Numbered from the stretch's first letter, positions 23,419-32,202 are shown. The stretch: 32,242 nucleotides of DNA from Chloroflexota bacterium (GCA_028873975.1 JAPPMO010000039.1:1-32242); one strand, 5' to 3'. Numbers and translations: made by a program. Notes: a model not told the origin generated them from the letters alone.

Positions 23419-24001
23419 GAATCACCGCCGCTTCATCGCGATTATCGCGGCATTATATCATGCCCATGACATGAATCCCTAGTCTAAATTGAGAGTTGTG
23501 GTCGGCTCGTCCCCTCGGCCACAGCCGCTCGGCGACAGCCAATCATCCAGCCGCGTTCAGACATAATAACAAGCCCTCTCCTTGCAGGTTGCATGAGCAA
23601 TGGAATTGTAAGAAAAGAGATGATGCAAGCGGTCTGGCAGGGCAATCGCATCGAATTTTTTCAACACAGAGAGCGCAGAGCGCACAGAGTTCGTTGGTGT
23701 TCAGACGACATTTCTTCTAAAATCCGGGACTAAGCATAAGAAAGGGTTATAAGCGAAACGTGATTTTTCACCCGAAAACGCACTTGAAATAAGACATTTT
23801 ATGTTTTTCTCTGTGCCCTCTGTGTTCTCTGTGGTTAATATTTGGTTTAGATTCCCACCATTTCAGCCGCTATCATTTTGATGCGATTGCCCTTAGCGGT
23901 CTGGCGGGATTGACAATGGAGGAGGGGAAATCGAAGACTCTGGAAAGACCCTAAACTTAGTCCCGTTGACCATTTACGATAGTCGCAAAAGGAGGAGTCC
24001 T
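23419..24001. repeat. Gene-free region with a CACAGAG-type palindromic repeat
   Basis: No plausible gene. From about 23652 to 23842 an element carries imperfect terminal inverted repeats: CACAGAGAGCGCAGAGCGCA at the left and CACAGAGAACACAGAGGGCA on the opposite strand at the right, 22 of 25 positions matching over the fuller arms. The right arm of the 10226-10485 element has the same family of sequence. The remainder (23843-24001) holds the leader of the isochorismatase-like gene, with AAGGAGGAG just before the ATG. Confidence 0.65.
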
Positions 24002-24559
24002 ATGTCAGCAGACCAAGGTCCAGCGCTGATTATCATCGACGTGCAAGAGGGGCTGGACGATTCGCGTTTGGGCAAGCGCAACAATCCCGATGCCGAATCC
24101 AACATGGCGAGGCTGCTCAAGGAGTGGCGCCGTCGAGGACGCCCGGTTTTCCATATCCAGCACATGTCCACCGAAAGCGATTCTCCGCTGCGACCGGAAT
24201 TGCCAGGCAATGCCATCAAAGCCATCGTAGCGCCGCAGGACCGGGAACCGGTGATTCCAAAAAAGGTCAACAACGCCTTCCTTGGCACTGATCTGCGCGA
24301 ACGGCTGGAGCGGGCTATGATTCAGTCGCTGGTCATCGTCGGCTTGACCACCGACCATTGCGTGTCGACCACAGCGCGCATGGCGGGCGATCTGGGATAT
24401 AAGACGGTCGTCGTTGCGGACGCCACGGCGGCGCATGAGAAGCGCAGTTTCGACGGCAGCCATTATTCCGCCGATGTGGTTCACGACCTGGCCCTGGCGC
24501 AACTGCATCGGGAATTCGCCACCGTTTTGACGACCGATCAGCTGCTCGACCAGAGATGA
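24002..24559 (+). CDS. Isochorismatase-family cysteine hydrolase
   Basis: A 185-residue cysteine hydrolase of the isochorismatase/nicotinamidase superfamily, which acts on amides or vinyl ethers. The Asp-Lys-Cys triad is visible: Asp in ALIIIDVQEGL, Lys in PVIPKKVNNAF, and Cys in VGLTTDHCVSTTARMAGDLGY, quoted here as TTDHCVSTTARMAGDLG. The non-prolyl cis-peptide-like segment before the cysteine is typical. AAGGAGGAG precedes the ATG at 24002. Its stop overlaps the GNAT start (ATGA), so the two are translationally coupled. It may be an isochorismatase-like, N-carbamoyl or other amidohydrolase; the substrate is unknown. Confidence 0.9.
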   Translation: MSADQGPALIIIDVQEGLDDSRLGKRNNPDAESNMARLLKEWRRRGRPVFHIQHMSTESDSPLRPELPGNAIKAIVAPQDREPVIPKKVNNAFLGTDLRERLERAMIQSLVIVGLTTDHCVSTTARMAGDLGYKTVVVADATAAHEKRSFDGSHYSADVVHDLALAQLHREFATVLTTDQLLDQR

Positions 24560-25017
24560 ACCAGAGCTTTATCATACGCGACGCCTTGCCGGAAGAAGCC
24601 GGACAACTGAGTCTGATCGCTCAACACGCCAAGGCGCATTGGGGATATGCGCCCGAGCAAATCAATCTCTGGCGCGGCAGCTTTTTGACGGTGACGGCGG
24701 ATTACATCGCCGCCCACCAGGTATGGGTCGCTGTCGCCGGATCAGACAGGCCGGTCGGCTTTGCCGCCCTCGAACATCATGAGGACGGGGTCGTCCTGGA
24801 GCACCTCTGGGTGCTGCCGGAATACATGGGCAGGGGCATCGGCGCCGGGCTGATGGCGCGCGCGGCTAACGAAGCGCCGGCATTCACCTTCACATCGGAT
24901 CCCCACGCCGACGCCTTCTATTACAAACTCGGCGCGCGCAAAGTCGGCGAGGTCTATTCCGCCCGGCAAGGAATAATCCTGACCAGATTTGTCTTCCGCA
25001 AGCATGGCAACACTTGA
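24556..25017 (+). CDS. GNAT family N-acetyltransferase
   Basis: A 153-residue single-domain acetyltransferase. The N-terminal strand FIIRDALPEEAGQLSLIAQ and the core acetyl-CoA-binding motif LEHLWVLPEYMGRGIGAGLM (residues about 80-99, with the R/Q-x-x-G-x-G/A pattern RGIGAG) are clear. The C-terminal SDPHADAFYYKLGARKVGEV is the usual motif B tail, given as DPHADAFYYKLGARKVGEV. It begins four bases before the isochorismatase-like gene ends and is followed after 59 bases by a glycosyltransferase gene. It probably acetylates a small amine; no target is indicated. Confidence 0.9.
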   Translation: MNQSFIIRDALPEEAGQLSLIAQHAKAHWGYAPEQINLWRGSFLTVTADYIAAHQVWVAVAGSDRPVGFAALEHHEDGVVLEHLWVLPEYMGRGIGAGLMARAANEAPAFTFTSDPHADAFYYKLGARKVGEVYSARQGIILTRFVFRKHGNT

Positions 25018-25076
25018 ATTTCTTGACAGCCTGTAATCTGATAAAGTTGTCAGAAGCATCAGGGAATGCCCAATCG

Positions 25077-26054
25077 ATGTCCGTCGCCGTGATCTCTTCC
25101 CTTTATCATTGCGAGCCGCATTTATCCAGGTTTACGGCGGCTGTCTTCGGCTTTGCCAAACAAGTCAGCCAAGCTGGCGTCTCGGTTCATTATTTGCCAA
25201 TTGTCAACGACGCTTCGGACTATGAGCGAACACAGATCGACTTGCTGACGCGCGAAATCAACGCGAACTATTATGGGCGCATGACGCCGGTTTACGTCGC
25301 CCGCGAGTCGCTGTACGCCTCTTGGAATCGTGGCATCGCCTCATCGCAGACGCCCTATATCGCCTTTTGGAACGCCGATGATATTCGTTCGACCGAGGGA
25401 TTTATCGAGGGCGCGCGCGCGCTGGGTGGCGGCTCTAACCTGGTCGATTTCCCTTTCACCCGGGTCAGCGCTGTACGGCGCCTTGGCCTCTTCCCTCAAC
25501 AGCAGCGCCTCGAGGCGCCGAGGCTTTTTGATCCTGCCAGTTTTGCCAGGGGCAACGGCCTTGGTCCTTTCTTCATGATGAGCCGCGCGCTCTATCAGCA
25601 AGTTGGTCCTTTCGACGAAGCTTTTCGCGTAGCGGGCGATATGGAATGGGCTGGTCGCGCCCTGGCTTGCGCCCGGTATCATGCGGGCCAGCGCAACGGC
25701 GGGGACTTTCTGATCCATGGCGGCAACCTGAGCAACACCGGGGGCGATCGCGAGGATATCGAGGTCAACATTATCTTCCTGCGTCGAGGCGAATGGCGTC
25801 ATCTGCGCCCGGCCCACCCTCGGGCGCAAGAGGATGCCTGGCATAGTTGGGGCAATAGCGATGGCGTCCAACTGCCCGGCGAAATTGAAGATTTTCTGTG
25901 GGGACCCGCCGCCCACGAGCGCTGGCGGCAATTCCAGCGCGAGCGCAGACAGGGAACCTTGCAACGCCGCATACGCCTCGCACTGGCTGCGCGCGGTCTG
26001 CTGCGCAGCGCCGAGTGGTCGGTTTACCAGCGCAGTCAACAGGACAGCCTATGA
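25077..26054 (+). CDS. Family 2-like glycosyltransferase
   Basis: A 325-residue soluble GT-A-fold glycosyltransferase. It opens with VAVISSLYHCEPHLSRF, the usual first strand and helix. Then come SLYASWNRGIASSQTPYIAFWNADDI, quoted as ASWNRGIASSQTPYIAF and WNADD, in which NADD is the DXD-like metal/nucleotide-binding motif, and FFMMSRALYQQVGPFDEAFRVAGDMEWAGRA, whose GPFDE and GDMEWAGR are the acceptor and catalytic-base region. The sugar donor is unknown. The ATG at 25077 with AGGGAA upstream is chosen; a TTG 63 bases earlier is less likely. Its stop overlaps the start of the YfhO-like gene (ATGA), suggesting a coupled role in cell-surface glycan or lipid-linked sugar metabolism. Confidence 0.85.
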   Translation: MSVAVISSLYHCEPHLSRFTAAVFGFAKQVSQAGVSVHYLPIVNDASDYERTQIDLLTREINANYYGRMTPVYVARESLYASWNRGIASSQTPYIAFWNADDIRSTEGFIEGARALGGGSNLVDFPFTRVSAVRRLGLFPQQQRLEAPRLFDPASFARGNGLGPFFMMSRALYQQVGPFDEAFRVAGDMEWAGRALACARYHAGQRNGGDFLIHGGNLSNTGGDREDIEVNIIFLRRGEWRHLRPAHPRAQEDAWHSWGNSDGVQLPGEIEDFLWGPAAHERWRQFQRERRQGTLQRRIRLALAARGLLRSAEWSVYQRSQQDSL

Positions 26055-28720
26055 GCCCGCGCCGGTCCCGACGATTCCTGCCGCTATTGCTGATTATATG
26101 CGCGACGCTGATCTTGTTTCGGCACTTGACATTTAGCGATCTGATCCTGGCTCGGGGCGATACCTATAACTATTTCTATCCGTATTGGGACGCGCGCAAC
26201 GCCGCTTTCCGCGCCGGCGAACTGCCCCTTTGGACCACAGACCTGTTCATGGGCGCGCCTTTGCTGGCCAATCCGCAGCTCGGCACGTACTATCCGCTCA
26301 ACTGGTTGACCGCGCCCTTCCGCGCGCCGCAAGCGATCAAGATCAGTATCCTCATCCATAGCGTCCTGGCTGGGTTGGGCGTCTTTTATTTGTATCGCGA
26401 AGCTGTCGAGAAGCGCGCCATGCCAGCACTGTTGGCGGCGCTGGTTTATAGCTTCAGCGGCTATCTCGGCGCGCATGTCGAGCAGATCAATCAGTATCAA
26501 GGCCTGGCCTGGCTGCCCTTTCTTTTCGCGCTCTATCACCGCACCTTGACGCGCGGACGGACCCGGCGAGACGGACTCTTGTTTGCCCTGGCTTGGGCGC
26601 TGCAAATATTCTGCGGGCATACGCAGACCGTCTTCATCAGCGGCATTGGTCTCGGCCTTTACGGCATCGGCCTCGGCATAGCCGCGCGGGAAGGTCCCCG
26701 GCAGATCGGCCGCCGGCTTTTGACGCTGGGGACCTGCACGCTGGCGGCTCTGCTGCTGGCTGTTCCGCAATTGCTGCCGAGCCTGGAATTGATCGGCATG
26801 TCCAACCGCGGCAGCGGCTTTAGCGCCGGAGAAGTCACCGCTTTCTCCTTGTCGCCTAACTTGTTGGGGCGCGCCCTGCTGCCAAGTTACGACGGCCAGC
26901 TCTTCGGGGAGTATGTCGCTTACCTGGGCGTGATCGGGCTGGGATTGGCGCTTTGGGGCGTCGCGGCGGGCCATCTTCCCGCCGGACTGCGCCGGGTCTG
27001 GATCGGCCTGGCGCTTCTCGGCTTGCTGCTGGCTTTGGGGCGCAGCAGTCCGCTCTTCCTGTTGCTGGCGGAACTGCCGCTATTCAACCTGTTTCGCGTC
27101 CCGGCGCGTTTCCTGGCTTTATTCACCTTGGGCATGTCGATCCTGGCGGGCATGGGTCTTTCCGCCATTGAGCGCGGATCTGCAAGCGAGCGGGAGCAAG
27201 GCGGACGTCGCGGCCTCATGGCGGTCGGGCTGATAATCGCCGCGCTCATCACACTGACGCGCTTCCTGCTGCGCCCGGCGCCCGGCGCTATCTTTGGCGG
27301 AGAGGCGATCAGCAATACCTCGCTGGCGCTTTGGGGGCTGGCGCTTTTACTATTGCTCACACTGCTGCTCTTGCGTCATCGTTGGCTGCCCTACGCTGCT
27401 TTGGCGCTGGTCTTCGCCGAGTTGCTTCTGGCGGGGCGGAACTTGCCCTACAACGATCTTAGTCCACCGGAAGTCTATCTAAGCCAGCGCTTCACGATCA
27501 GTCAATTGCTGGCCTATCAGGCGGAAGAGACGGTACCGGGGCGGACGCTGTCCATCAGTCAAATCTATTTCGATCCCGGCGATATCGCCGCCTTGCGCGC
27601 CCGCTACGACCGCCTGGGCATGGATTACAAGTCGCAGTTCCACGCTCTGGACGCGGTCAAAAAGCAAGAGATGCTGATGCCGAATCTCGCCCTCGCCTGG
27701 GGCATCCCCACAATCGACGGCTTCGGGGGCGGCATCACGCCGACGGTCTTCTATTCGCAATTCACCTCCCGGCTGCTGCCGGAAGACGCGGAGCCCGCCG
27801 TCGATGGCCGGCTTGGGGAACGGATGGCTTTGCCCGAATGCAGCGGTGCCTGCATTCCCGAATTGCCTTGGCTGCAAATGACCGATACGCGCTATCTCAT
27901 TGTCGACAAGGTCTACGACATCTGGCTGGACGGCATCGCTTACGACACCGCATTGGCCGATTTCTGGCAAGAGGTCGAGCGGGTCCCCTGGCCCGACGAT
28001 CCCTTCGATCAAGCGCGCATCCTGCACGCCGAGCCCCTGCCGGGCAGGGACGATGCCAGTCTGCTTGAGAATGGTCTGCTGCTAACCGTTGTCGATCGCG
28101 CCGGTTTGGAGTCCATTCTGGCCTCCGACCACAGTATGCTCGCGCTCACTTTCACCTACAGCGGCAATAAAGGCATCTTCCTGCAGGCGCAGCCGCCGGA
28201 TTTCCAGCGCGTCCTTTCCAGCGCGATCAAGGTCTACCGCGTGCCCTCCAAGGGTGGGCGCGCCTACCTGGCCTCACAATCGAGCATCCTGCCAGACAGC
28301 TTGCGAGGTCGTGAAGAAGCCTTGCGACTGATCGGCGAAGGCGACCGGGACGTCATTCACGGCGAGGCTGGGCTGGAGGCCCTCGCCGTCGATCAGCCCG
28401 GAGGGGTAACCATCGTCGACTATGATGATACTCGCGTGGTCTTGGAGGTCGATTCATCCGGGCCGGCTTATTTGATCTTGCGCGATGCCTTTTACCCGGG
28501 CTGGACAGCCGAAGTGAACGGCGAACCAAAGCCGATTCTGCGCGCCAATGTGATCTTTCGCGCGCTAGAAATGCCTGCCGGACAGAGCCGTGTCGTCTTT
28601 GCGTTTGAACCGCATCTGTGGCGAGCCGCCCTGGCGGGCGGCCTCCTTCTTTGGGGCGCGGCTTTGTTGCTGCTCCTCATGCTCATGCCCCGCGGTCCGT
28701 CTGGCCTGGTCGGCGCGTGA
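26051..28720 (+). CDS. YfhO-like large multispanning membrane protein
   Basis: An 889-residue protein of the bacterial YfhO-like membrane family, which resembles GT-C glycosyltransferases and in Gram-positives has been linked to glycosylation of teichoic acids. About 12 to 13 hydrophobic segments fill the first 500 residues, beginning at FLPLLLIICATLILF. The first extracytoplasmic loop has the RGDTYNYFYPYWDARNAAF and GELPLWTTDLFMGAP patterns typical of the family. A long soluble C-terminal part ends with AFYPGWTAEVNGEPKPILRAN and a final membrane helix, a diagnostic YfhO feature. The ATG at 26051 overlaps the glycosyltransferase stop; a longer frame upstream would only read through that gene. 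It lies in one operon with the GT2-like gene. Confidence 0.88.
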   Translation: MSPRRSRRFLPLLLIICATLILFRHLTFSDLILARGDTYNYFYPYWDARNAAFRAGELPLWTTDLFMGAPLLANPQLGTYYPLNWLTAPFRAPQAIKISILIHSVLAGLGVFYLYREAVEKRAMPALLAALVYSFSGYLGAHVEQINQYQGLAWLPFLFALYHRTLTRGRTRRDGLLFALAWALQIFCGHTQTVFISGIGLGLYGIGLGIAAREGPRQIGRRLLTLGTCTLAALLLAVPQLLPSLELIGMSNRGSGFSAGEVTAFSLSPNLLGRALLPSYDGQLFGEYVAYLGVIGLGLALWGVAAGHLPAGLRRVWIGLALLGLLLALGRSSPLFLLLAELPLFNLFRVPARFLALFTLGMSILAGMGLSAIERGSASEREQGGRRGLMAVGLIIAALITLTRFLLRPAPGAIFGGEAISNTSLALWGLALLLLLTLLLLRHRWLPYAALALVFAELLLAGRNLPYNDLSPPEVYLSQRFTISQLLAYQAEETVPGRTLSISQIYFDPGDIAALRARYDRLGMDYKSQFHALDAVKKQEMLMPNLALAWGIPTIDGFGGGITPTVFYSQFTSRLLPEDAEPAVDGRLGERMALPECSGACIPELPWLQMTDTRYLIVDKVYDIWLDGIAYDTALADFWQEVERVPWPDDPFDQARILHAEPLPGRDDASLLENGLLLTVVDRAGLESILASDHSMLALTFTYSGNKGIFLQAQPPDFQRVLSSAIKVYRVPSKGGRAYLASQSSILPDSLRGREEALRLIGEGDRDVIHGEAGLEALAVDQPGGVTIVDYDDTRVVLEVDSSGPAYLILRDAFYPGWTAEVNGEPKPILRANVIFRALEMPAGQSRVVFAFEPHLWRAALAGGLLLWGAALLLLLMLMPRGPSGLVGA

Positions 28721-28774
28721 AATAAGTCCCTTTCATTACAACCTGATTAATCAAGCGGCAATCGGCCTTTTCAA

Positions 28775-28815
28775 GCCTAACTGGGACTTCCGAGCGCGAG
28801 GAATCTCCGTTAGGC
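28775..28815 (+). other. Inverted repeat between YfhO-like and SRPBCC genes
   Basis: GCCTAAC (28775-28781) pairs with GTTAGGC (28809-28815), with partly complementary inner flanks (GGGACTTCC and GGAATCTCC). No T-tract follows, so it is not a standard terminator; it may act in mRNA processing or as a binding site. Confidence 0.4.
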
Positions 28816-28857
28816 TCGTGACAAACTTTCCGATTCTCCAGTGAAGAAAGAACTGCC

Positions 28858-29805
28858 GTGAGTGAAATGAAATCTCTCGCCATGCAAGCGCATATCGAGG
28901 CTAGCCTGGGCGCCGTTTACCGGGCTATTACGACGACCGATGCCGCGCAAGCCTGGCTGGCGGAATCCGCCGATATCGATCTGGCTGCCGGACGCTTCCT
29001 GTTTTGGGGCGCGGCGACGCCTTTTCACCCGAGCCGCGAAGACAAGCATCAGTCGCTGCTGGCGCATAAAGCCGACCGGCTGCTCAAATTCGCCTGGCAT
29101 CTGGGGCATGCCCCCAGCAAGGTCACGATTAAATTACGGGAGCTGGGCGCCGAGCGGACAGCGCTGACCTTGATTCATCAACGCGAGGGACAAGAGGAAG
29201 CCGAGGCTTTCACGCTCGAGGATTTCTGGTTTGTACATTTGGAGAACCTGCGCCGTTATCTCGATGGCAAATCCTGCGAGGCGCGGGTCGATTTCAGCCG
29301 ACCGATGACGGGCGACATCAAGCACAGCCTCGCATCCACCGCGTCCCCGGAAGCCATCTTCAGTGTCCTCACCCGTCCAAACCTGATGGAACGCTGGATC
29401 GCCAATCAAGCGCGAGTAGAACTAAAGCCGGGTGGGGAATATGATCTGGGCTGGGGCATCGACGGCATCCGCGTGCTCGACTTCGCGCAAAACCAAGGCC
29501 TGACCATCAGTTGGCAGATGGGGGATGAGGCGCCTACCCGGGCGACCTGGCGGCTCGAGCGCTCTGCCGGCAAAACGCGCATCCGTTTTGATCATAGCGG
29601 CTTCTCGCCGGACTTCCCCAACAACGGCATCTGGATCGGCTGGCTGAACTATCTGAACTGGATCCGGTCGGTAGCGGAATATGGCGAGACTTGGCAGCCG
29701 CCCGCCATCCCGCTGGCCGATCATCCCTGGGGGCATATTTATCCCCAGTCCATGCACGAGATGCAAGAGAAGCTGGTACAATCCGACCTGCAATTGGATG
29801 CCTGA
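28858..29805 (+). CDS. Tandem SRPBCC/AHSA1-domain protein
   Basis: A 315-residue protein containing two consecutive START-like (Aha1/SRPBCC) ligand-binding domains, a fold that encloses hydrophobic small molecules. Domain 1 spans about residues 8-140, starting HIEASLGAVYRAITTTDAAQAWL. Domain 2 spans about 150-300, starting STASPEAIFSVLTRPNLMERWI, with LKPGGEYDLGWGIDG and WRLERSAGKTRIRFDHSGF. Both repeat the typical opening in which a Phe/Tyr-Arg/Ser-hydrophobic helix is followed by a tryptophan. The GTG at 28858 is taken as start; an ATG three codons later is possible. The next gene is 27 bases downstream. No reaction can be assigned. Confidence 0.85.
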   Translation: MSEMKSLAMQAHIEASLGAVYRAITTTDAAQAWLAESADIDLAAGRFLFWGAATPFHPSREDKHQSLLAHKADRLLKFAWHLGHAPSKVTIKLRELGAERTALTLIHQREGQEEAEAFTLEDFWFVHLENLRRYLDGKSCEARVDFSRPMTGDIKHSLASTASPEAIFSVLTRPNLMERWIANQARVELKPGGEYDLGWGIDGIRVLDFAQNQGLTISWQMGDEAPTRATWRLERSAGKTRIRFDHSGFSPDFPNNGIWIGWLNYLNWIRSVAEYGETWQPPAIPLADHPWGHIYPQSMHEMQEKLVQSDLQLDA

Positions 29806-29832
29806 TCGCCAAAGACGCGGGAGCAACTCAAT

Positions 29833-31008
29833 ATGGAAGCGGCATACGGCGGAAAGCATTCGGTCACGGCAGTCCTGAGAAATGCCCTGACGCGCCAATG
29901 CCTCCGCGATCCGCGAACGGGCCAAGCCTTGAGCGAGGCGATGATCCTGGGCATCGGCGGCGGATTGGGCGCGGGATACATCTTGTGGGAATTCGAGAAG
30001 TACGACTCGGCGCTGATTGTGCTGGGTTTCCGCAATCGCTGGAATTACACCCCCGACTTCCTCAAAAATGCCTGCCAGCGCCTCAATGTCGCGGTCGACA
30101 TGCGCGAGACCGCCAGCGCGAAGAAGGCGCAGGCAAATCTCGACGACGCCTTGGCGGCGAGCGGGACGGCTTTGCTCTGGGCCGACAAAGCCAGCCTGCC
30201 CTATCAGGGACTACCGGCATCGCAAAAAGGACATATCATCCACCTTATTGGCCTCAGCGCTGGTGATGACGACGCCTATATTGTCGATGACCTCAGCGAG
30301 CGTCCCTGGTCACTAAGCCAAGCCGAACTTGCGCTCGCGCGGGAACCGATTCCCTCCAACAAACAACGCAGCATGAGCTTGACACCGTCAGCGTCCCTTG
30401 ATCTGGCTAGCGCAATACGAGCCGGCATCGACGACCATATCTCTCATCTCAGCCGCAGTTCCGAGTCATTTTCGCTACCGGTGTACCGGAAATGGGCGAA
30501 GCTGATGACTCACCCCAAGAACAAAAAAAGCTGGCGAACGGTCTTCGCGCGGCGCGCCGGCTTGTATTTAACCTTGCGCACAATCTACGAAGGCATCGCG
30601 CTGGACGATACCGAAGGCGCTGGACTGCGGGAGCTCTATGCCGATTTCCTGCTGGAAGCACAGGCCATACTCGATGTTGCTCTGGACCGGGCGGCGGAAT
30701 GCTATCGCGCCTGCGCGGTCGAGTGGCGCGCCCTGGCCGAGATGGCGCTTTCCGACGATTTGCCGGTCTTCGCCGAAACCAAAGCGCTGATGCGCGCGCG
30801 CTATGCGGCTTTCGCGGGACAAGATCAAGCGAGACTCGCGGGAGCCATGAAGGACTTGGCGGCGCTGGAAGCGGCTAACAATCTGGATGGCTGGCCCCTC
30901 GACGGGAGCGCGACCGATGCCTTGTTCGAGCGCATGAGCCAGCAGCTCCATACCATTTTTGAGACGGAAAGGTCCGCCCTGGAGGCGCTGAAACAAGCGA
31001 TGCAATAG
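29833..31008 (+). CDS. BtrH-like (butirosin biosynthesis protein H N-terminal) protein lacking the usual Cys
   Basis: A 391-residue protein resembling the BtrH N-terminal/DUF4872 family, papain-fold proteins related to C39 peptidases; BtrH itself is an acyltransferase. The family's opening is normally GxHC, followed by an aliphatic helix with L-x-N-L/A-L. Here it is GGKHSVTAVLRNALTRQ, with serine at residue 10 in the cysteine position. The following FGLGGGLG-type motif appears as GIGGGLGAGYILWEF (40-54). The likely histidine and aspartate appear as HIIHLIGL (134-141) and IVDDLSERPW (150-159). The C-terminal half (from about 180) is all helical. GGGAG precedes the ATG. The nucleophile may be lost or changed to serine. 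Confidence 0.72.
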   Translation: MEAAYGGKHSVTAVLRNALTRQCLRDPRTGQALSEAMILGIGGGLGAGYILWEFEKYDSALIVLGFRNRWNYTPDFLKNACQRLNVAVDMRETASAKKAQANLDDALAASGTALLWADKASLPYQGLPASQKGHIIHLIGLSAGDDDAYIVDDLSERPWSLSQAELALAREPIPSNKQRSMSLTPSASLDLASAIRAGIDDHISHLSRSSESFSLPVYRKWAKLMTHPKNKKSWRTVFARRAGLYLTLRTIYEGIALDDTEGAGLRELYADFLLEAQAILDVALDRAAECYRACAVEWRALAEMALSDDLPVFAETKALMRARYAAFAGQDQARLAGAMKDLAALEAANNLDGWPLDGSATDALFERMSQQLHTIFETERSALEALKQAMQ

Positions 31009-31036
31009 CACAACTGTGAGGGAAGGAGAACGCAGC

Positions 31037-31723
31037 ATGAAACTGGGAACCTATGTCGAGGTACTGAATTACGTGGATGACACAGCCGCCGCCGGCGCCT
31101 ACTACAGCAAGCTGGGCTTGGTCGCCGCGGACGATGATGTCTACACCGATGGTCGCTATCACCTGCATCTCTTGAGCGGCGGGGGCGAAAACCCCAGCCT
31201 GCGCTACTACGGCAGCGATATCGACGCGCTCGCGGCGGGCGGACTTGAGATCGTCGACAATACACTCACCAGCCCGACCGGCGTCAAGATCCTGCTGGAT
31301 CCAACCCCCGCGCCGCGCCAACTGCCGCATGACGACATCGCCAAGGCGCCCGATATCACGCGGCTGGGCAAGTTTGGCGAGCTCTCGGTCATGACGGACG
31401 ATCTGGAAACGGAAGGCGCATTCTGGGAAGCGGCCGGTTACAAAACGCTGGGCAAATATACCCAGCCCATGCCCTGGGGCATCTGGTGCGACGACCTATA
31501 TCTGATCGGCATCCATCAGTACGGCATGATCGAGCCTTTTTCCATCACGCACTTTGATCCGAACATGAAAGCGGTCAACGAAGCCCTGGTCGAAGAAGGC
31601 TTCGAGCTGGGCGCTTTCATGGAGGGCGGCGAGGGCAATGACTTGTCCCACGCCACGCTGATGACGCCCTTCGGGATCAAGTTTTATCTCTTCACCGGGG
31701 ATATTTCCGAGGCCAAGCCCTAG
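31037..31723 (+). CDS. VOC-superfamily (glyoxalase/dioxygenase-like) protein
   Basis: A 228-residue protein of two to three vicinal-oxygen-chelate modules. The N-terminal module opens with GTYVEVLNYVDDTAAAGAYYSKLGL, quoted as YVEVLNYVDDTAAAGAYYS, and is short. The central one opens at LGKFGELSVMTDDLETEGAFWEAAGYKTL, quoted as GELSVMTDDLETEGAFWEA, and contains DLYLIGIHQY; the last opens at NMKAVNEALVEEGFEL. The terminal PFGIKFYLFTG is the usual closing strand. Metal-binding His and Glu positions are only partly recognisable, so enzymatic activity is uncertain; a binding or resistance role is possible. AAGGAG lies upstream of the ATG at 31037. It follows the BtrH-like gene by 28 bases and is probably in its operon. 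Confidence 0.8.
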   Translation: MKLGTYVEVLNYVDDTAAAGAYYSKLGLVAADDDVYTDGRYHLHLLSGGGENPSLRYYGSDIDALAAGGLEIVDNTLTSPTGVKILLDPTPAPRQLPHDDIAKAPDITRLGKFGELSVMTDDLETEGAFWEAAGYKTLGKYTQPMPWGIWCDDLYLIGIHQYGMIEPFSITHFDPNMKAVNEALVEEGFELGAFMEGGEGNDLSHATLMTPFGIKFYLFTGDISEAKP

Positions 31724-31865
31724 CAGGAATATCCAAAATATTGGAGGATGCTAGCTATGGGAATAGCCAGAATTTAGATTGCTGCCCGAGGAGAATGTAT
31801 GACCCTATGAGGAGATGATCAGAGGCAACGAACTTAGGCTTAGACAGTGTCTTGCCTTCCATACA
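31724..31865. other. Convergent intergenic stretch without recognised features
   Basis: Between the VOC gene and the oppositely oriented coiled-coil gene. No reading frame longer than a few codons and no convincing terminator was found. Confidence 0.5.
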
Positions 31866-32147
31866 TCATCCTGTTGCGGTTTGTATCCAACCAAGGTTTA
31901 CTGCAAGATTGCCAGCACCTATCAAAAGTGACAAGACAAATCCGATGCCGACGGCAACGCCGATCATCCTTGTCTGTCGGCTTCTGACACCATCAATCTT
32001 GTCGCCAAGTTCTTTAGTCTGATTAGAGATTACTTCTGAGACATCAAGTTTTAGTTCTGCGAGGTCGGATTTTGTAGCTAACCCTTGCAAGCGCCCTTCA
32101 ATGTACCCTAAGGTTCGTTGTTCATTGCCATTGGTTTTCTGTTCCAT
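31866..32147 (-). CDS. Small coiled-coil protein with one C-terminal membrane helix
   Basis: A 93-residue protein. Residues 1-62 are hydrophilic and predicted to form a coiled coil (GRLQGLATKSDLAELKLDVSEV, quoted as TKSDLAELKLDVSEV, then QTKELGDKIDGVRSRQTRM). They are followed by one hydrophobic helix, VAVGIGFVLSLLIGAGNLAV (about 67-88). This architecture, with no signal peptide, suggests a tail-anchored, oligomeric membrane protein facing the cytoplasm; similar short proteins are common but unnamed. GGTAG is near the ATG. Lower GC than neighbours. No function is proposed. Confidence 0.65.
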   Translation of the reverse strand: MEQKTNGNEQRTLGYIEGRLQGLATKSDLAELKLDVSEVISNQTKELGDKIDGVRSRQTRMIGVAVGIGFVLSLLIGAGNLAVNLGWIQTATG

Positions 32148-32202
32148 GAGCGCTACCTTCGATTTCTATGATATTGTAAATATATGCCATGTATAGTCCT
32201 GG

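Noticed and set aside
25022..25028. TTGACA upstream of the glycosyltransferase gene as a promoter
   Set aside because: No acceptable -10 hexamer at 16-18 bases; the gene is more likely co-transcribed with the upstream GNAT gene.
26084..26974. 296-codon open frame opposite the YfhO-like gene
   Set aside because: Gln/Arg-rich antisense shadow with no recognisable domain.
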